Below are positions 29,390-37,583 of a DNA stretch of 64,000 bases, in pieces (position 1 is the first letter of the stretch; each line of letters begins with the position of its first letter). The notes beneath the pieces are model-generated. The model saw nothing but the letters and a program-made list of their open reading frames with translations, was not told the DNA's origin and did no database searches. This DNA is from Lutibacter sp. B1 (GTDB lineage Bacteria > Bacteroidota > Bacteroidia > Flavobacteriales > Flavobacteriaceae), in NCBI RefSeq assembly GCF_012524075.1, contig NZ_JAAZUI010000008.1, forward strand, positions 1-64,000, written 5' to 3'. Both the position numbers and the translations under genes were made by a program.

Positions 29390-30046
29390 TTATATTTTTT
29401 TTACATATAAATTTTTTGAGGTTTGATGTGATATTGAAAAAGAATTTTGATTGCTCTCTATAACCATTGAACTGTCAAATTCTTCTTTTGAAATTATTTT
29501 TACGGTACTTCCTATTTTAAGATTTACACTGTCTAAAAGTTTTAAAAATGCTGAAGATGAATCTTTTACTCCAATAATTACATAATTATTATTTATAGCT
29601 ACTGAAGAAAGCATGTTATTTTTATGATGCGTAATATCTCCGTCCTTATTCGGAATAGGATCACCATGAGGGTCAAATTCAGGATAATTTAAAAATGCTT
29701 CTAACTTATCAGTTAAAGTGTCCGATTTTATATGCTCTAATTGTTCGGCCAATTCATGAACTTGATCCCAATTATAATGAAGTTTATTCACCAAAAAAAC
29801 TTCCCATAACCTATGTCTTCTAATAATTTTTACGGCAATATTTTTACCGTTTAACGTTAATTTTACTCCTTGATACTTTTTATAATTAACCAAATCTTTA
29901 TCAGCTAATTTTTTAAGCATATCTGTAACAGAAGAGGCTCTGGTTTTAAGCTCTTTTGCAATTAATGTAGTATTTACATTTTTAGAATGTAACAATTCTA
30001 AACTATAAATAGTTTTTAAATAGTTTTCTTCTGTTTTAGTTAACAT
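29390..30046 (-). CDS. DtxR/MntR-family metal-dependent transcriptional regulator
   Basis: A 218-residue repressor. The winged helix-turn-helix is N-terminal (TKTEENYLKTIYSLELL, then TRASSVTDMLKKLADKDLV). The metal-binding dimerisation domain contains RRHRLWEVFLVNKL, HELAEQLEHI and FDPHGDPIPNKDGDI. A C-terminal FeoA/SH3-like domain (about residues 155-218) follows, as in the iron-sensing members. It is probably activated by Fe2+ or Mn2+ to repress uptake genes. The palindrome and direct repeats upstream of its own start suggest autoregulation together with the ZIP gene, and a similar site lies at feoAB. Confidence 0.92.
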   Translation of the reverse strand: MLTKTEENYLKTIYSLELLHSKNVNTTLIAKELKTRASSVTDMLKKLADKDLVNYKKYQGVKLTLNGKNIAVKIIRRHRLWEVFLVNKLHYNWDQVHELAEQLEHIKSDTLTDKLEAFLNYPEFDPHGDPIPNKDGDITHHKNNMLSSVAINNNYVIIGVKDSSSAFLKLLDSVNLKIGSTVKIISKEEFDSSMVIESNQNSFSISHQTSKNLYVKKI

Positions 30047-30047
30047 T

Positions 30048-30085
30048 AAATAAATATTTAGACAAATATAAATAAATATTTAGAC
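30048..30085. repeat. 16-bp direct repeats at the DtxR promoter
   Basis: AAATAAATATTTAGAC occurs at 30048-30063 and 30070-30085, offset by 22 bp (about two helical turns). A minus-strand -7 box TATATTTG (30063-30070) lies between the copies. The arrangement suggests two bound dimers around the promoter. Confidence 0.6.
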
Positions 30086-30098
30086 TTGTCTAAATATT
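30075..30098. promoter_or_regulatory. 24-bp perfect palindromic operator of the DtxR-ZIP operon
   Basis: Arms AATATTTAGAC and GTCTAAATATT surround a TT centre. The site lies immediately upstream of the minus-strand -7 box and 29 bp before the regulator's ATG. Binding by the DtxR-type regulator itself is the obvious inference. A nearly identical palindrome is at 59850-59873. Confidence 0.6.
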
Positions 30099-30133
30099 AA
30101 AAAACTTAATTTTATAGGAAGCTGTAAAAAATG

Positions 30134-30141
30134 TATTTTTG
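30134..30141 (+). promoter_or_regulatory. -7 promoter element before panE
   Basis: TATTTTTG matches TAnnTTTG, 20 bp before the panE ATG. No -33 TTG is visible. Confidence 0.4.
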
Positions 30142-30161
30142 GTATTTAAAATTATTCAAAA

Positions 30162-31091
30162 ATGAATATAGTAATTTATGGAACAGGCGGTGTTGGTGGT
30201 TATTTTGGAGCACGTTTAGCGCAGGCAGGTAATAATGTTACTTTTATTGCCAGAGGAAAACATTTAGAAGCAATAAAAGAGAAAGGACTGCGGCTAAAAA
30301 GTTTTAAAGGCGATTATAAAGTTTACCCTGCTAATGTTACTTCCAATATTTCTGAAGTTGCTGATATTGATCTTATTTTAGTTTGTGTGAAAACATGGCA
30401 ATTAGTAGATGTAGCTAAAGAAATAAAACCTGTATTATTACCTGAAACTATGGTGATTTCATTATTAAATGGTGTTGAAAACGCAGATGTTCTATGCACT
30501 TCAATTGATAAAAAACATGTGTTAGGAGGTTTATGTAAGATAATTAGTTTTATAGAAGATTATGGTGTTATTAATCACGTTTCTTATGAACCTACTATAG
30601 TTTTTGGAGAATTGAATAATAAGAAAACTAAAAGAGCACTACAATTAGAACAACTTTTTTTAAATGCAGGTTTTACAACGAAATTAGCTGAAAACATTCA
30701 GCAAGAAATTTGGACAAAATTCTTATATATCTCAACGGTAAGTGCTATTGGAGCTTTAACTAGAGCTACTATTGGAGAAATGATTGCAATTCCTCAAATA
30801 AAAGAAATAATGTACCAAACAGCTAGAGAAATTATAAGTATAGCTAAAGCAAAAGGTGTTAATTTGCCAGAAGATACTATTGATAAGCAATTTCAAATAA
30901 TAGAATCACAGCCATATAATGCTACATCATCTTTACAACGAGGTGTGTTGGAAGGAAAACCATCAGAATTAGAAGCTCAAAACGGTACAATTGTAAAAAT
31001 GGGAATTAAACTGGGTATTCCTACTCCTGTAAATTCATTTATTTATAATTGTTTATTGCCTCAAGAAAATAAAGCAAGAGGATTAAGCTAG
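30162..31091 (+). CDS. panE: 2-dehydropantoate 2-reductase (ketopantoate reductase family)
   Basis: A 309-residue NADPH-dependent reductase that converts ketopantoate to pantoate for coenzyme A. The Rossmann motif GTGGVGGYFG is at residues 7-16. The catalytic Lys lies in EIWTKFLYISTVSAIGALTR (about 185-204), and the C-terminal helical domain closes with SSLQRGVLEGKPSELEAQNG. No other pantothenate genes are adjacent, and some ApbA/PanE paralogues act on other keto acids, so the substrate is probable rather than proven. The 3' end overlaps the convergent DMT gene by 9 bp. Confidence 0.85.
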   Translation: MNIVIYGTGGVGGYFGARLAQAGNNVTFIARGKHLEAIKEKGLRLKSFKGDYKVYPANVTSNISEVADIDLILVCVKTWQLVDVAKEIKPVLLPETMVISLLNGVENADVLCTSIDKKHVLGGLCKIISFIEDYGVINHVSYEPTIVFGELNNKKTKRALQLEQLFLNAGFTTKLAENIQQEIWTKFLYISTVSAIGALTRATIGEMIAIPQIKEIMYQTAREIISIAKAKGVNLPEDTIDKQFQIIESQPYNATSSLQRGVLEGKPSELEAQNGTIVKMGIKLGIPTPVNSFIYNCLLPQENKARGLS

Positions 31092-31997
31092 TTTGACTTT
31101 AGGTTTTTTACTTATCATATAAACACCAATAATAACCAATAAGCAACTTAATATTTTAACACTATTTATATCCTGAATATATTCTGCGTGACCTAAAGCG
31201 TAAGCATATACACTCACCATAATAAAACTTATTACAGGTTGTAAATAAATATAGCTTCCGTTAACTGAAGGAGAAACTTTAGTAAGTGCATAAATATTAA
31301 GTAAATAAGTAAAAAAAGTGGTTCCAATTATAACAAAGGCAACAGTTAAATAAGTATTTAAAGTAAAGGCAGCATAATTAGTGGTTAAAGCATCTTTGAT
31401 TCCTATTGGAAACATAAAAATAAATCCGAATAAAAATACCCAGCTAACAACTGTAAACGGATTGTATTTTTTCATAAGCGGTTTTATCAGCACTAAATAA
31501 GTAGCGTAAGAACAAGCGTTTATAAAAATAAATGTATTCCCTAAAACTGAACTTGTACCACCAGATTTTTTGCTGAATAAAATTAAAAGTACAGCGCCAA
31601 TTGCTCCAACGCTAATACCTATAATTTTATACGTTGTTATTTTTTCTTTTAAAACAATTGCTCCAAAAATTAAAACCATAACAGGTACAGAAGTCATAAT
31701 TATAGATGCATCAATAGGTGAAGTTAAACTTAAACCATGAAAAAATAATAACATATTAATAGTAATACCAAAAAGACCACAAACGATCAATATAAAAAAG
31801 TCTTTTTTTTCTACTTTTTCTTTTATAAAAGACTTCACAATCCAAAATAAGATTCCTGCAATTAAAACTCGTAAAAAAACAAAAGCTGAAGGGCCAATTT
31901 TATGTGGCATAACACCTTTAGCTATTAAATGGTTTACGCCATAAATTATATTGGCTCCTAAAAGAGCTAAATGAGCTTTGTAATTACTTTTATCCAA
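31083..31997 (-). CDS. EamA/DMT-family transporter (TTG start)
   Basis: About 304 residues with ten predicted membrane helices in two EamA repeats (one from AHLALLGANIIYGVNHLIAK, the other from VLGNTFIFINACSYATYLVL). The family exports metabolites or amino acids; the substrate is unknown. No ATG occurs near the expected start. TTG at 31995-31997 gives MDKSNYKAHLALLG, which fits the family. A second TTG at 32040-32042 would add a 15-residue basic leader and cannot be ruled out. Confidence 0.85.
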   Translation of the reverse strand: MDKSNYKAHLALLGANIIYGVNHLIAKGVMPHKIGPSAFVFLRVLIAGILFWIVKSFIKEKVEKKDFFILIVCGLFGITINMLLFFHGLSLTSPIDASIIMTSVPVMVLIFGAIVLKEKITTYKIIGISVGAIGAVLLILFSKKSGGTSSVLGNTFIFINACSYATYLVLIKPLMKKYNPFTVVSWVFLFGFIFMFPIGIKDALTTNYAAFTLNTYLTVAFVIIGTTFFTYLLNIYALTKVSPSVNGSYIYLQPVISFIMVSVYAYALGHAEYIQDINSVKILSCLLVIIGVYMISKKPKVKLA

Positions 31998-32105
31998 ATT
32001 ATACCTGTTTTTTAAATGAATTTTGAAAAGTACAAATTTCAAATAAACAATAGTCTTTTAGATATCAATAATTTTTATTGAAATAAATAAAAAAGAGAAG
32101 TTTTC

Positions 32106-32876
32106 TTATTTCAAAGAAGCTATAATTTTTTTCAATTCAGATTTGGCGTAATTATAACCTAAAGCATAAGCTTTATCAATAGATTTTGTGTCTAAAACAC
32201 CAATTTTATTAATTCCTAAAGGTGCAAAAACGTAAGCACATTGTTTAAATTTTTTAATATTATTTGCATCTAAACCAATATGATAAACCCTATACAATAG
32301 TTTTAAAGAAGAATTAATTTCCGATTTATCAATAGCGTAAATAGGATTTACAAAGCTTCCTATAATTTTATCGCACCGTTTCATTAAAGGTTCAATAGGA
32401 AAATTATTTAAAATACCACCGTCAGAATATAAGCTGCCATTAATTTCAATAGGAGAAAAAACAGGAGGTAAGGCAGACGAAGCAATTAATGGTTTTATTA
32501 ATTCTCCCTTTTCAAAATAATCTAATCTGCCGGTTAATAAATTGGTAGCAGTAACAGTTAAAGGGTATTTTAAACTTTCAAAAGAATCGTCAGGAAAATA
32601 TTTGTTAAAAATAAGCGAGTACTTATCACTATCAAGTATTCCTGGTTTATTTACAGCATATAAAGAAAATTTCAATAAAGGCGTTTGTTTAAAAAACACG
32701 ATCATTTCTTCGGTAGAATAACCTGCGGCATATAAAGCTGATACTAAAGCACCGCCACTGGTACCTGAAACTATTTGTGGAACAATATTGTTTTCTAGTA
32801 AAACTTGAATAAGTCCTACATGAGCTAACGCTTTTACACCTCCGCCCGAAAGAACTAATCCTATTTTTGATTCCAT
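32106..32876 (-). CDS. Patatin-like phospholipase, cytoplasmic
   Basis: A 256-residue lipid acyl hydrolase. The oxyanion GGG (residues 11-13, LVLSGGGVKALAH), the nucleophile Ser40 in GTSGG and the catalytic Asp152 in DGGILNNFP form the complete Ser-Asp dyad. There is no signal peptide, in contrast to the larger patatin/OMP protein at 55958. The natural substrate is not known. A minus-strand TACATTTG -7 box is at 32896-32903, 20 bp before the ATG. Confidence 0.9.
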   Translation of the reverse strand: MESKIGLVLSGGGVKALAHVGLIQVLLENNIVPQIVSGTSGGALVSALYAAGYSTEEMIVFFKQTPLLKFSLYAVNKPGILDSDKYSLIFNKYFPDDSFESLKYPLTVTATNLLTGRLDYFEKGELIKPLIASSALPPVFSPIEINGSLYSDGGILNNFPIEPLMKRCDKIIGSFVNPIYAIDKSEINSSLKLLYRVYHIGLDANNIKKFKQCAYVFAPLGINKIGVLDTKSIDKAYALGYNYAKSELKKIIASLK

Positions 32877-32895
32877 TTTAGTAGTTGTATATTCT

Positions 32896-32903
32896 CAAAT
32901 GTA
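32896..32903 (-). promoter_or_regulatory. -7 promoter element before the patatin gene
   Basis: The minus strand reads TACATTTG, a full -7 match, 20 bp before the ATG. No TTG lies at the right spacing. Confidence 0.4.
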
Positions 32904-32951
32904 CAAATTTTAGCAAAAAAACACTAAAAAGTAACTACAAAATAGGCTTTA

Positions 32952-32978
32952 TTGTTTTCTATATAAAGTGTAACTTTG
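32952..32978 (+). promoter_or_regulatory. Flavobacterial promoter of leuS
   Basis: A -33 TTG (32952-32954) and -7 TAACTTTG (32971-32978) are separated by 16 nt, one less than the usual 17-23. The leuS ATG follows 26 bp after the -7 box. Confidence 0.6.
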
Positions 32979-33003
32979 CGCTTTTAAAAGTTGAAAATTA
33001 AGG

Positions 33004-36000
33004 ATGGAATACAATTTTAGAGAAATAGAAGCCAATTGGCAAAAATATTGGGCAGAAAATGAAACCTTTAAAGCTGAAAACCCTGCGCTGAGTAGAGCCG
33101 AAGGGGAATTAAATAAGCCAAAATTTTATGTGTTGGATATGTTTCCTTATCCGTCTGGAGCAGGTTTGCATGTTGGGCATCCGCTTGGGTATATAGCTTC
33201 TGATATTTATGCGCGTTACAAACGCCATAAAGGTTTTAATGTGTTGCATCCGCAAGGGTATGATTCTTTTGGATTACCGGCAGAGCAATATGCTATTCAA
33301 ACAGGGCAACATCCTGCAATTACTACCGAGGCAAATATTGCTACTTATAGGAAGCAATTAGATAAAATTGGTTTTTCTTTCGATTGGTCTCGCGAAGTGC
33401 GTACTTCCGATCCTAAATATTATAAATGGACTCAGTGGATTTTCATTCAATTATTCAATTCTTATTATTGTAAAGATGCCGATCAGGCTCGTTCTATTTC
33501 TGAATTAGAAGAGGTTTTTACCGCAGAAGGAAATACTCGAATTAATGCAGCGTGTGATGATGATGTTCAGACTTTTACTGCCGAAGATTGGAACAGTTTT
33601 TCAGAAGAGGAAAAACAAAAAATACTTTTAAAATATCGTTTAACGTATTTATCTGAAACAGAAGTAAACTGGTGTCCGGATTTAGGGACGGTTTTAGCGA
33701 ATGATGAAATTGTAAATGGTGTTTCAGAACGTGGAGGACATCCTGTTGTCAGAAAAAAAATGAAGCAATGGAGTATGAGAATTACTGCGTATGCACAACG
33801 TTTGTTAGATGGTTTAAATAAAATTGATTGGCCACAACCTTTAAAAGATTCTCAAACTTATTGGATTGGACGTTCGGAAGGTGCGATGGTTTCTTTCCCT
33901 GTCATTCCTGCGGAGGCAGGAATCTCATCAAGAGAAAATATTTCGGTATTCACCACTCGCCCCGACACTATTTTTGGTGTAAGTTTTATGACTTTAGCTC
34001 CGGAGCACGAATTGGTTTCAAAAATTACAACTGAAGCTCAAAAAGCTGAGGTTGAAGCTTATGTTAAAGCAACTGCAAAACGAAGTGAGTTGGACCGTAT
34101 GGCTGATGTAAAAACCATTTCAGGTGTATTTACAGGTGCGTATGCTTTGCATCCTTTTACAGGTGAAAAAGTGCAGATTTGGATTGGAGATTATGTGTTG
34201 GCAAGCTATGGAACAGGTGCTGTAATGGCTGTACCTTGTGGTGACCAGCGTGATTATGATTTTGCGAAGCATTTTGGATTAGAAATTCCTAATATTTTTC
34301 AAGATGTTGATATTTCAGAAGAAGCAAATGCAGATAAAGACAATTCAATAATTGCAAATTCCGATTTTTTAAACGGATTGCCGTACAAAAAGGCAATGAA
34401 GCGTATTATTTATGAAATTGAGCAACGTGGTTTTGGGTACGGAAAAATAAATTACCGTTTGCGCGATGCTGTTTTTAGCCGTCAGCGTTATTGGGGAGAG
34501 CCGTTTCCTGTGTATTATAAAAACGGATTACCTCAAATGATTGACGAAAAATATTTACCGCTTGAATTGCCGGAAGTTGAAAAATACTTACCTACTGAAG
34601 ACGGTAAACCACCTTTAGGAAATGCAACTGTTTGGGCTTGGGACACTGTTAAAAATGAAGTTGTTTCAAATGAAAAAATAAATAATGAAACGGTATTTCC
34701 TTTAGAATTAAATACAATGCCGGGTTGGGCAGGAAGTTCGCAGTATTTTAATCGTTATATGGATTCACAAAATGAGGATGAAATATTTTCGCAAGAAGCG
34801 GTGAATTATTGGCAAGATGTTGATTTGTATATTGGAGGTAGCGAACACGCAACCGGACATTTATTATACTCTCGTTTTTGGCAAAAATTTATGTTTGATA
34901 GAGGTTTTGTACCAAAAGATGAATATGCTAAAAAGTTGATTAACCAAGGAATGATTACCGGAACGAGTGCTTTTGTAAAAAGATTAGATGCTCAATTGCA
35001 TAAATATGAAGATGGAAAACTAAAATCTGCTGAAGGGTTAAGTGGAATACCAGCAATTTTTATTTCTGAAAATAAAAAAATACAAGACTATCAAGAATAT
35101 ATTGTAAATCATATAAAAAAATATGTAAGCGAGGAGATTTTAGAGGAATTCAATAATACAAACAATTTAAGATTTAATGTAGGGCAATCAAAAATTCATT
35201 CAGATGTTTCATTTGTAAATTCACATGATGAATTAGATATTGAAGCTTTTAAAAACTGGAGGTCAGAATTTAAAAATGCTGAATTTATTTTAGAAGAAGA
35301 TGGAACATTCAAGGTTTCTCGCGAGGTTGAAAAAATGTCGAAATCTAAATACAATGTTGTAAATCCTGACCAAATTTGTGAAGAATACGGTGCCGATAGT
35401 TTGCGTTTATTCGAGATGTTTTTAGGTCCGTTAGAGCAATCTAAACCTTGGAAAACTTCCGGTATTTCGGGAGTTTATTCCTTCTTAAAAAAATTATGGA
35501 AATTGTACCATTCCGGTGAAAACGGCGCTTTTTTTGTTTCAGATGATGAGCCAACAAAAGACGAGTTCAAAGTTTTACATAAAACCATTAAAAAAGTTGA
35601 AGACGATATAGAGAATTTTTCTTTCAATACGTCGGTTTCAACATTTATGATTGCGGTTAATGAACTTACAGCTTTAAAATGCAATAAACGTACAATTTTA
35701 GAACCTTTAGCCATAATTATTGAACCGTATGCACCACATATTGCTGAAGAATTATGGTCAAAATTAGGACATACTACATCAATTTCAACCGTTGATTTTC
35801 CAGTATTTGAACCTAAATATTTGGTAGAAAGCAGTAAAGAATACCCGGTTTCATTTAATGGTAAAATGCGTTTTAAAATTGAATTACCATTAGATTTAAC
35901 TAAAGAAGAAATTGAAGCTGCTGTAATGGCTCACGAAAAAACTAAAGAACAATTACAAGGGCGCATACCTAAAAAGGTTATTGTTGTACCAGGTAAAATT

Positions 36001-36018
36001 GTGAATGTTGTTGGGTAG
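33004..36018 (+). CDS. leuS: Leucyl-tRNA synthetase with two in-frame repeat-like insertions
   Basis: A 1004-residue class I synthetase charging tRNA-Leu. HIGH appears as HVGHPLGY (residue 56 on) and KMSKS at 777-781. The CP1 editing domain has TTRPDTIFGVSFM. The Bacteroidota-type insert before the KMSKS loop is present. Two segments look foreign. Residues about 26-35 (NPALSRAEGE) are encoded by a very G+C-rich stretch. Residues 300-309 (VIPAEAGISS) are encoded by a complete REP-like element at 33901-33928. Both keep the frame and fall outside catalytic motifs, the second at the entry to the editing domain. The promoter is at 32952-32978. Confidence 0.97.
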   Translation: MEYNFREIEANWQKYWAENETFKAENPALSRAEGELNKPKFYVLDMFPYPSGAGLHVGHPLGYIASDIYARYKRHKGFNVLHPQGYDSFGLPAEQYAIQTGQHPAITTEANIATYRKQLDKIGFSFDWSREVRTSDPKYYKWTQWIFIQLFNSYYCKDADQARSISELEEVFTAEGNTRINAACDDDVQTFTAEDWNSFSEEEKQKILLKYRLTYLSETEVNWCPDLGTVLANDEIVNGVSERGGHPVVRKKMKQWSMRITAYAQRLLDGLNKIDWPQPLKDSQTYWIGRSEGAMVSFPVIPAEAGISSRENISVFTTRPDTIFGVSFMTLAPEHELVSKITTEAQKAEVEAYVKATAKRSELDRMADVKTISGVFTGAYALHPFTGEKVQIWIGDYVLASYGTGAVMAVPCGDQRDYDFAKHFGLEIPNIFQDVDISEEANADKDNSIIANSDFLNGLPYKKAMKRIIYEIEQRGFGYGKINYRLRDAVFSRQRYWGEPFPVYYKNGLPQMIDEKYLPLELPEVEKYLPTEDGKPPLGNATVWAWDTVKNEVVSNEKINNETVFPLELNTMPGWAGSSQYFNRYMDSQNEDEIFSQEAVNYWQDVDLYIGGSEHATGHLLYSRFWQKFMFDRGFVPKDEYAKKLINQGMITGTSAFVKRLDAQLHKYEDGKLKSAEGLSGIPAIFISENKKIQDYQEYIVNHIKKYVSEEILEEFNNTNNLRFNVGQSKIHSDVSFVNSHDELDIEAFKNWRSEFKNAEFILEEDGTFKVSREVEKMSKSKYNVVNPDQICEEYGADSLRLFEMFLGPLEQSKPWKTSGISGVYSFLKKLWKLYHSGENGAFFVSDDEPTKDEFKVLHKTIKKVEDDIENFSFNTSVSTFMIAVNELTALKCNKRTILEPLAIIIEPYAPHIAEELWSKLGHTTSISTVDFPVFEPKYLVESSKEYPVSFNGKMRFKIELPLDLTKEEIEAAVMAHEKTKEQLQGRIPKKVIVVPGKIVNVVG
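33081..33105 (+). repeat. G+C-rich palindromic-repeat-like insert in leuS (N-terminal)
   Basis: The stretch begins CCCTGCGCTGAG and ends GCCGAAGGG, about 64% G+C in a gene near 37%. It can fold with CCCT against AGGG. It resembles dispersed G+C-rich repeats of Bacteroidota genomes; that resemblance is from memory and not verified. It encodes PALSRAEG in frame. Confidence 0.45.
33901..33928 (+). repeat. REP-like element, copy C, in frame inside leuS
   Basis: Foot GTCA, arm TTCCTGC, loop GGAG, arm GCAGGAA, tail TCTCAT: an intact 28-nt member with the same arms as intergenic copy B2 and the same foot and tail as copy A1. It is translated as VIPAEAGIS plus one base of the next codon. Confidence 0.8.
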
Positions 36019-36072
36019 TGTTGAAAACCTATTGATAAAAAAATATTTTTAAAACGTAAATTGGATTAGCGA

Positions 36073-36114
36073 TTTTGGTTTTAAGGTTACATTTACAAAA
36101 CCTTAAAACCAAAA
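36073..36114 (+). promoter_or_regulatory. Perfect inverted repeat in the ald leader
   Basis: Sixteen-base arms TTTTGGTTTTAAGGTT (36073-36088) and AACCTTAAAACCAAAA (36099-36114) surround a 10-nt loop, ending 2 bp before the ald ATG at 36117. As RNA the hairpin would occupy the ribosome-landing region; as DNA it could bind a dimeric regulator. No T-run follows, so it is not a terminator. A weak TTG (36032-36034) and TAAATTGG (36057-36064) could place the transcript start near 36070. Confidence 0.6.
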
Positions 36115-36116
36115 AA

Positions 36117-37202
36117 ATGATAATCGGACTTCCAAAAGAAATCAAAAATAACGAAAATCGCGTTGCAATTACTCCTGCCGGAGTGTATGAATTAACAAAA
36201 AATAAGCATACAGTTTACGTTCAGCAAAACGCAGGTGCGCATAGTGGTTTTGATAATAACGATTATATAGAAGCTGGAGCTGTTATATTGCCTTCTATTG
36301 AAGAAGTATATTCAATTAGTGATATGATTGTTAAGGTTAAAGAACCTATTGAACAAGAGTATGATTTAGCTAAAGAAGGGCAGATAATTTTCACCTATTT
36401 TCATTTTGCTTCAAGTGAAAAGTTAACCAAAGCAATGATTAAAAGTAAAGCAATTTGTATTGCTTACGAAACTGTTGAGGATAAAAATGGCACTTTGCCG
36501 TTACTTACTCCAATGTCTGAAGTTGCAGGAAGAATGGCTGTACAGCAAGGTGCAAAATATTTAGAAAAACCGATTAAAGGAAAAGGTATTTTATTAGGAG
36601 GAGTTCCGGGAGTTCAACCAGGAAAAGTGTTGATTTTAGGTGCCGGTGTTGTTGGAGTTCAGGCAGCAAAAATGGCTTCGGGTTTAGGAGCTCATGTCAC
36701 TATTTTAGATGTTAGCATGGATCGTTTAAGATACGTTAACGATATTTTACCTAGTAATGTTATTACTGAATTTTCTAATGAATATAATATCAGAAAGCAT
36801 ATAAAAACACACGATTTAATTATTGGTGGAGTTTTAATTAAAGGCGCAAAAGCACCAAAATTAATATCCAGAGATATGCTGAAAGATATGCATCCGGGAA
36901 CTGTTTTAGTTGATGTTGCGGTAGATCAAGGTGGATGTATGGAAACTACAAAACCAACTACGCATGAAAACCCTACTTATATTATAGATGATGTTGTACA
37001 TTATTGTGTGGCTAATATGCCGGGTGCTGTACCATATACTTCTACCATAGCTTTAACAAATGTAACACTACCATACGTAATAGATATAGCAAATAAAGGT
37101 TGGGAAAAGGCTTGCGAAGATAATATAGGTTTACAAAAAGGCGTAAATATTGTTAATGGAGAAGTTATTTATAAAGAAATTTCTGAAACATTTCACATGT
37201 AA
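36117..37202 (+). CDS. ald: Alanine dehydrogenase
   Basis: 361 residues from ATG 36117. NAD-dependent interconversion of L-alanine with pyruvate and ammonia. The start MIIGLPKEIKNNENRVAITP is diagnostic of the AlaDH/transhydrogenase family. The catalytic His lies in FTYFHFASSEKL and the Lys in IVKVKEPIEQEY. The NAD-binding VLILGAGVVGVQAAKMASGL (about residues 168-187) and the C-terminal PGAVPYTSTIALTN follow. An upstream in-frame GTG/TTG extension to 36075 would run through the inverted repeat and is rejected. Confidence 0.93.
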   Translation: MIIGLPKEIKNNENRVAITPAGVYELTKNKHTVYVQQNAGAHSGFDNNDYIEAGAVILPSIEEVYSISDMIVKVKEPIEQEYDLAKEGQIIFTYFHFASSEKLTKAMIKSKAICIAYETVEDKNGTLPLLTPMSEVAGRMAVQQGAKYLEKPIKGKGILLGGVPGVQPGKVLILGAGVVGVQAAKMASGLGAHVTILDVSMDRLRYVNDILPSNVITEFSNEYNIRKHIKTHDLIIGGVLIKGAKAPKLISRDMLKDMHPGTVLVDVAVDQGGCMETTKPTTHENPTYIIDDVVHYCVANMPGAVPYTSTIALTNVTLPYVIDIANKGWEKACEDNIGLQKGVNIVNGEVIYKEISETFHM

Positions 37203-37256
37203 AAGAACGGTTTTAGTAAAAATAAGATTTAACTATTTTTTTGAATCATACAGCAA

Positions 37257-37514
37257 ATGGTAAATACATTTGAAATAATAGGTTTTATAGCAGCAGTTTT
37301 AACAACATTGGCGTATGTTCCGCAAGTATATAAAACTTGGAAAACAAAATCGGCAGGTAACATTTCGCTCACAATGTATATTGTTATGTTTACCGGTATT
37401 ATGCTATGGTTATTGTACGGTATTCATTTAAATAGTTTACCAATGATTTTAGCCAATGCTGTTTCGGGTATTTTAACGTTAACAATTGTTTTCTTCAAAA
37501 TAAGGTATAAATAA
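37257..37514 (+). CDS. SemiSWEET sugar transporter
   Basis: An 85-residue, three-helix protein of the SemiSWEET/PQ-loop family. IGFIAAVLTTLAYVPQVYKTW carries the Pro-Gln hinge in helix 1, SLTMYIVMFTGIMLWLLYGI forms helix 2, and the third helix ends in FFKIRYK. Such proteins dimerise to form a sugar uniporter in the inner membrane. The substrate is not evident. It lies 54 bp after ald and 69 bp before the histidine kinase gene. Confidence 0.9.
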   Translation: MVNTFEIIGFIAAVLTTLAYVPQVYKTWKTKSAGNISLTMYIVMFTGIMLWLLYGIHLNSLPMILANAVSGILTLTIVFFKIRYK

Positions 37515-37583
37515 TTTTCTTGGTACATTTATTGTGGATAGTAAGGCTGTAAAATAATCAGTATATTTACTTCAAATAATAAC

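Noticed and set aside
36075-36116. Upstream extension of alanine dehydrogenase
   Set aside because: The extension runs through the inverted repeat and is not part of the conserved protein, which begins MIIGLPKEIK.
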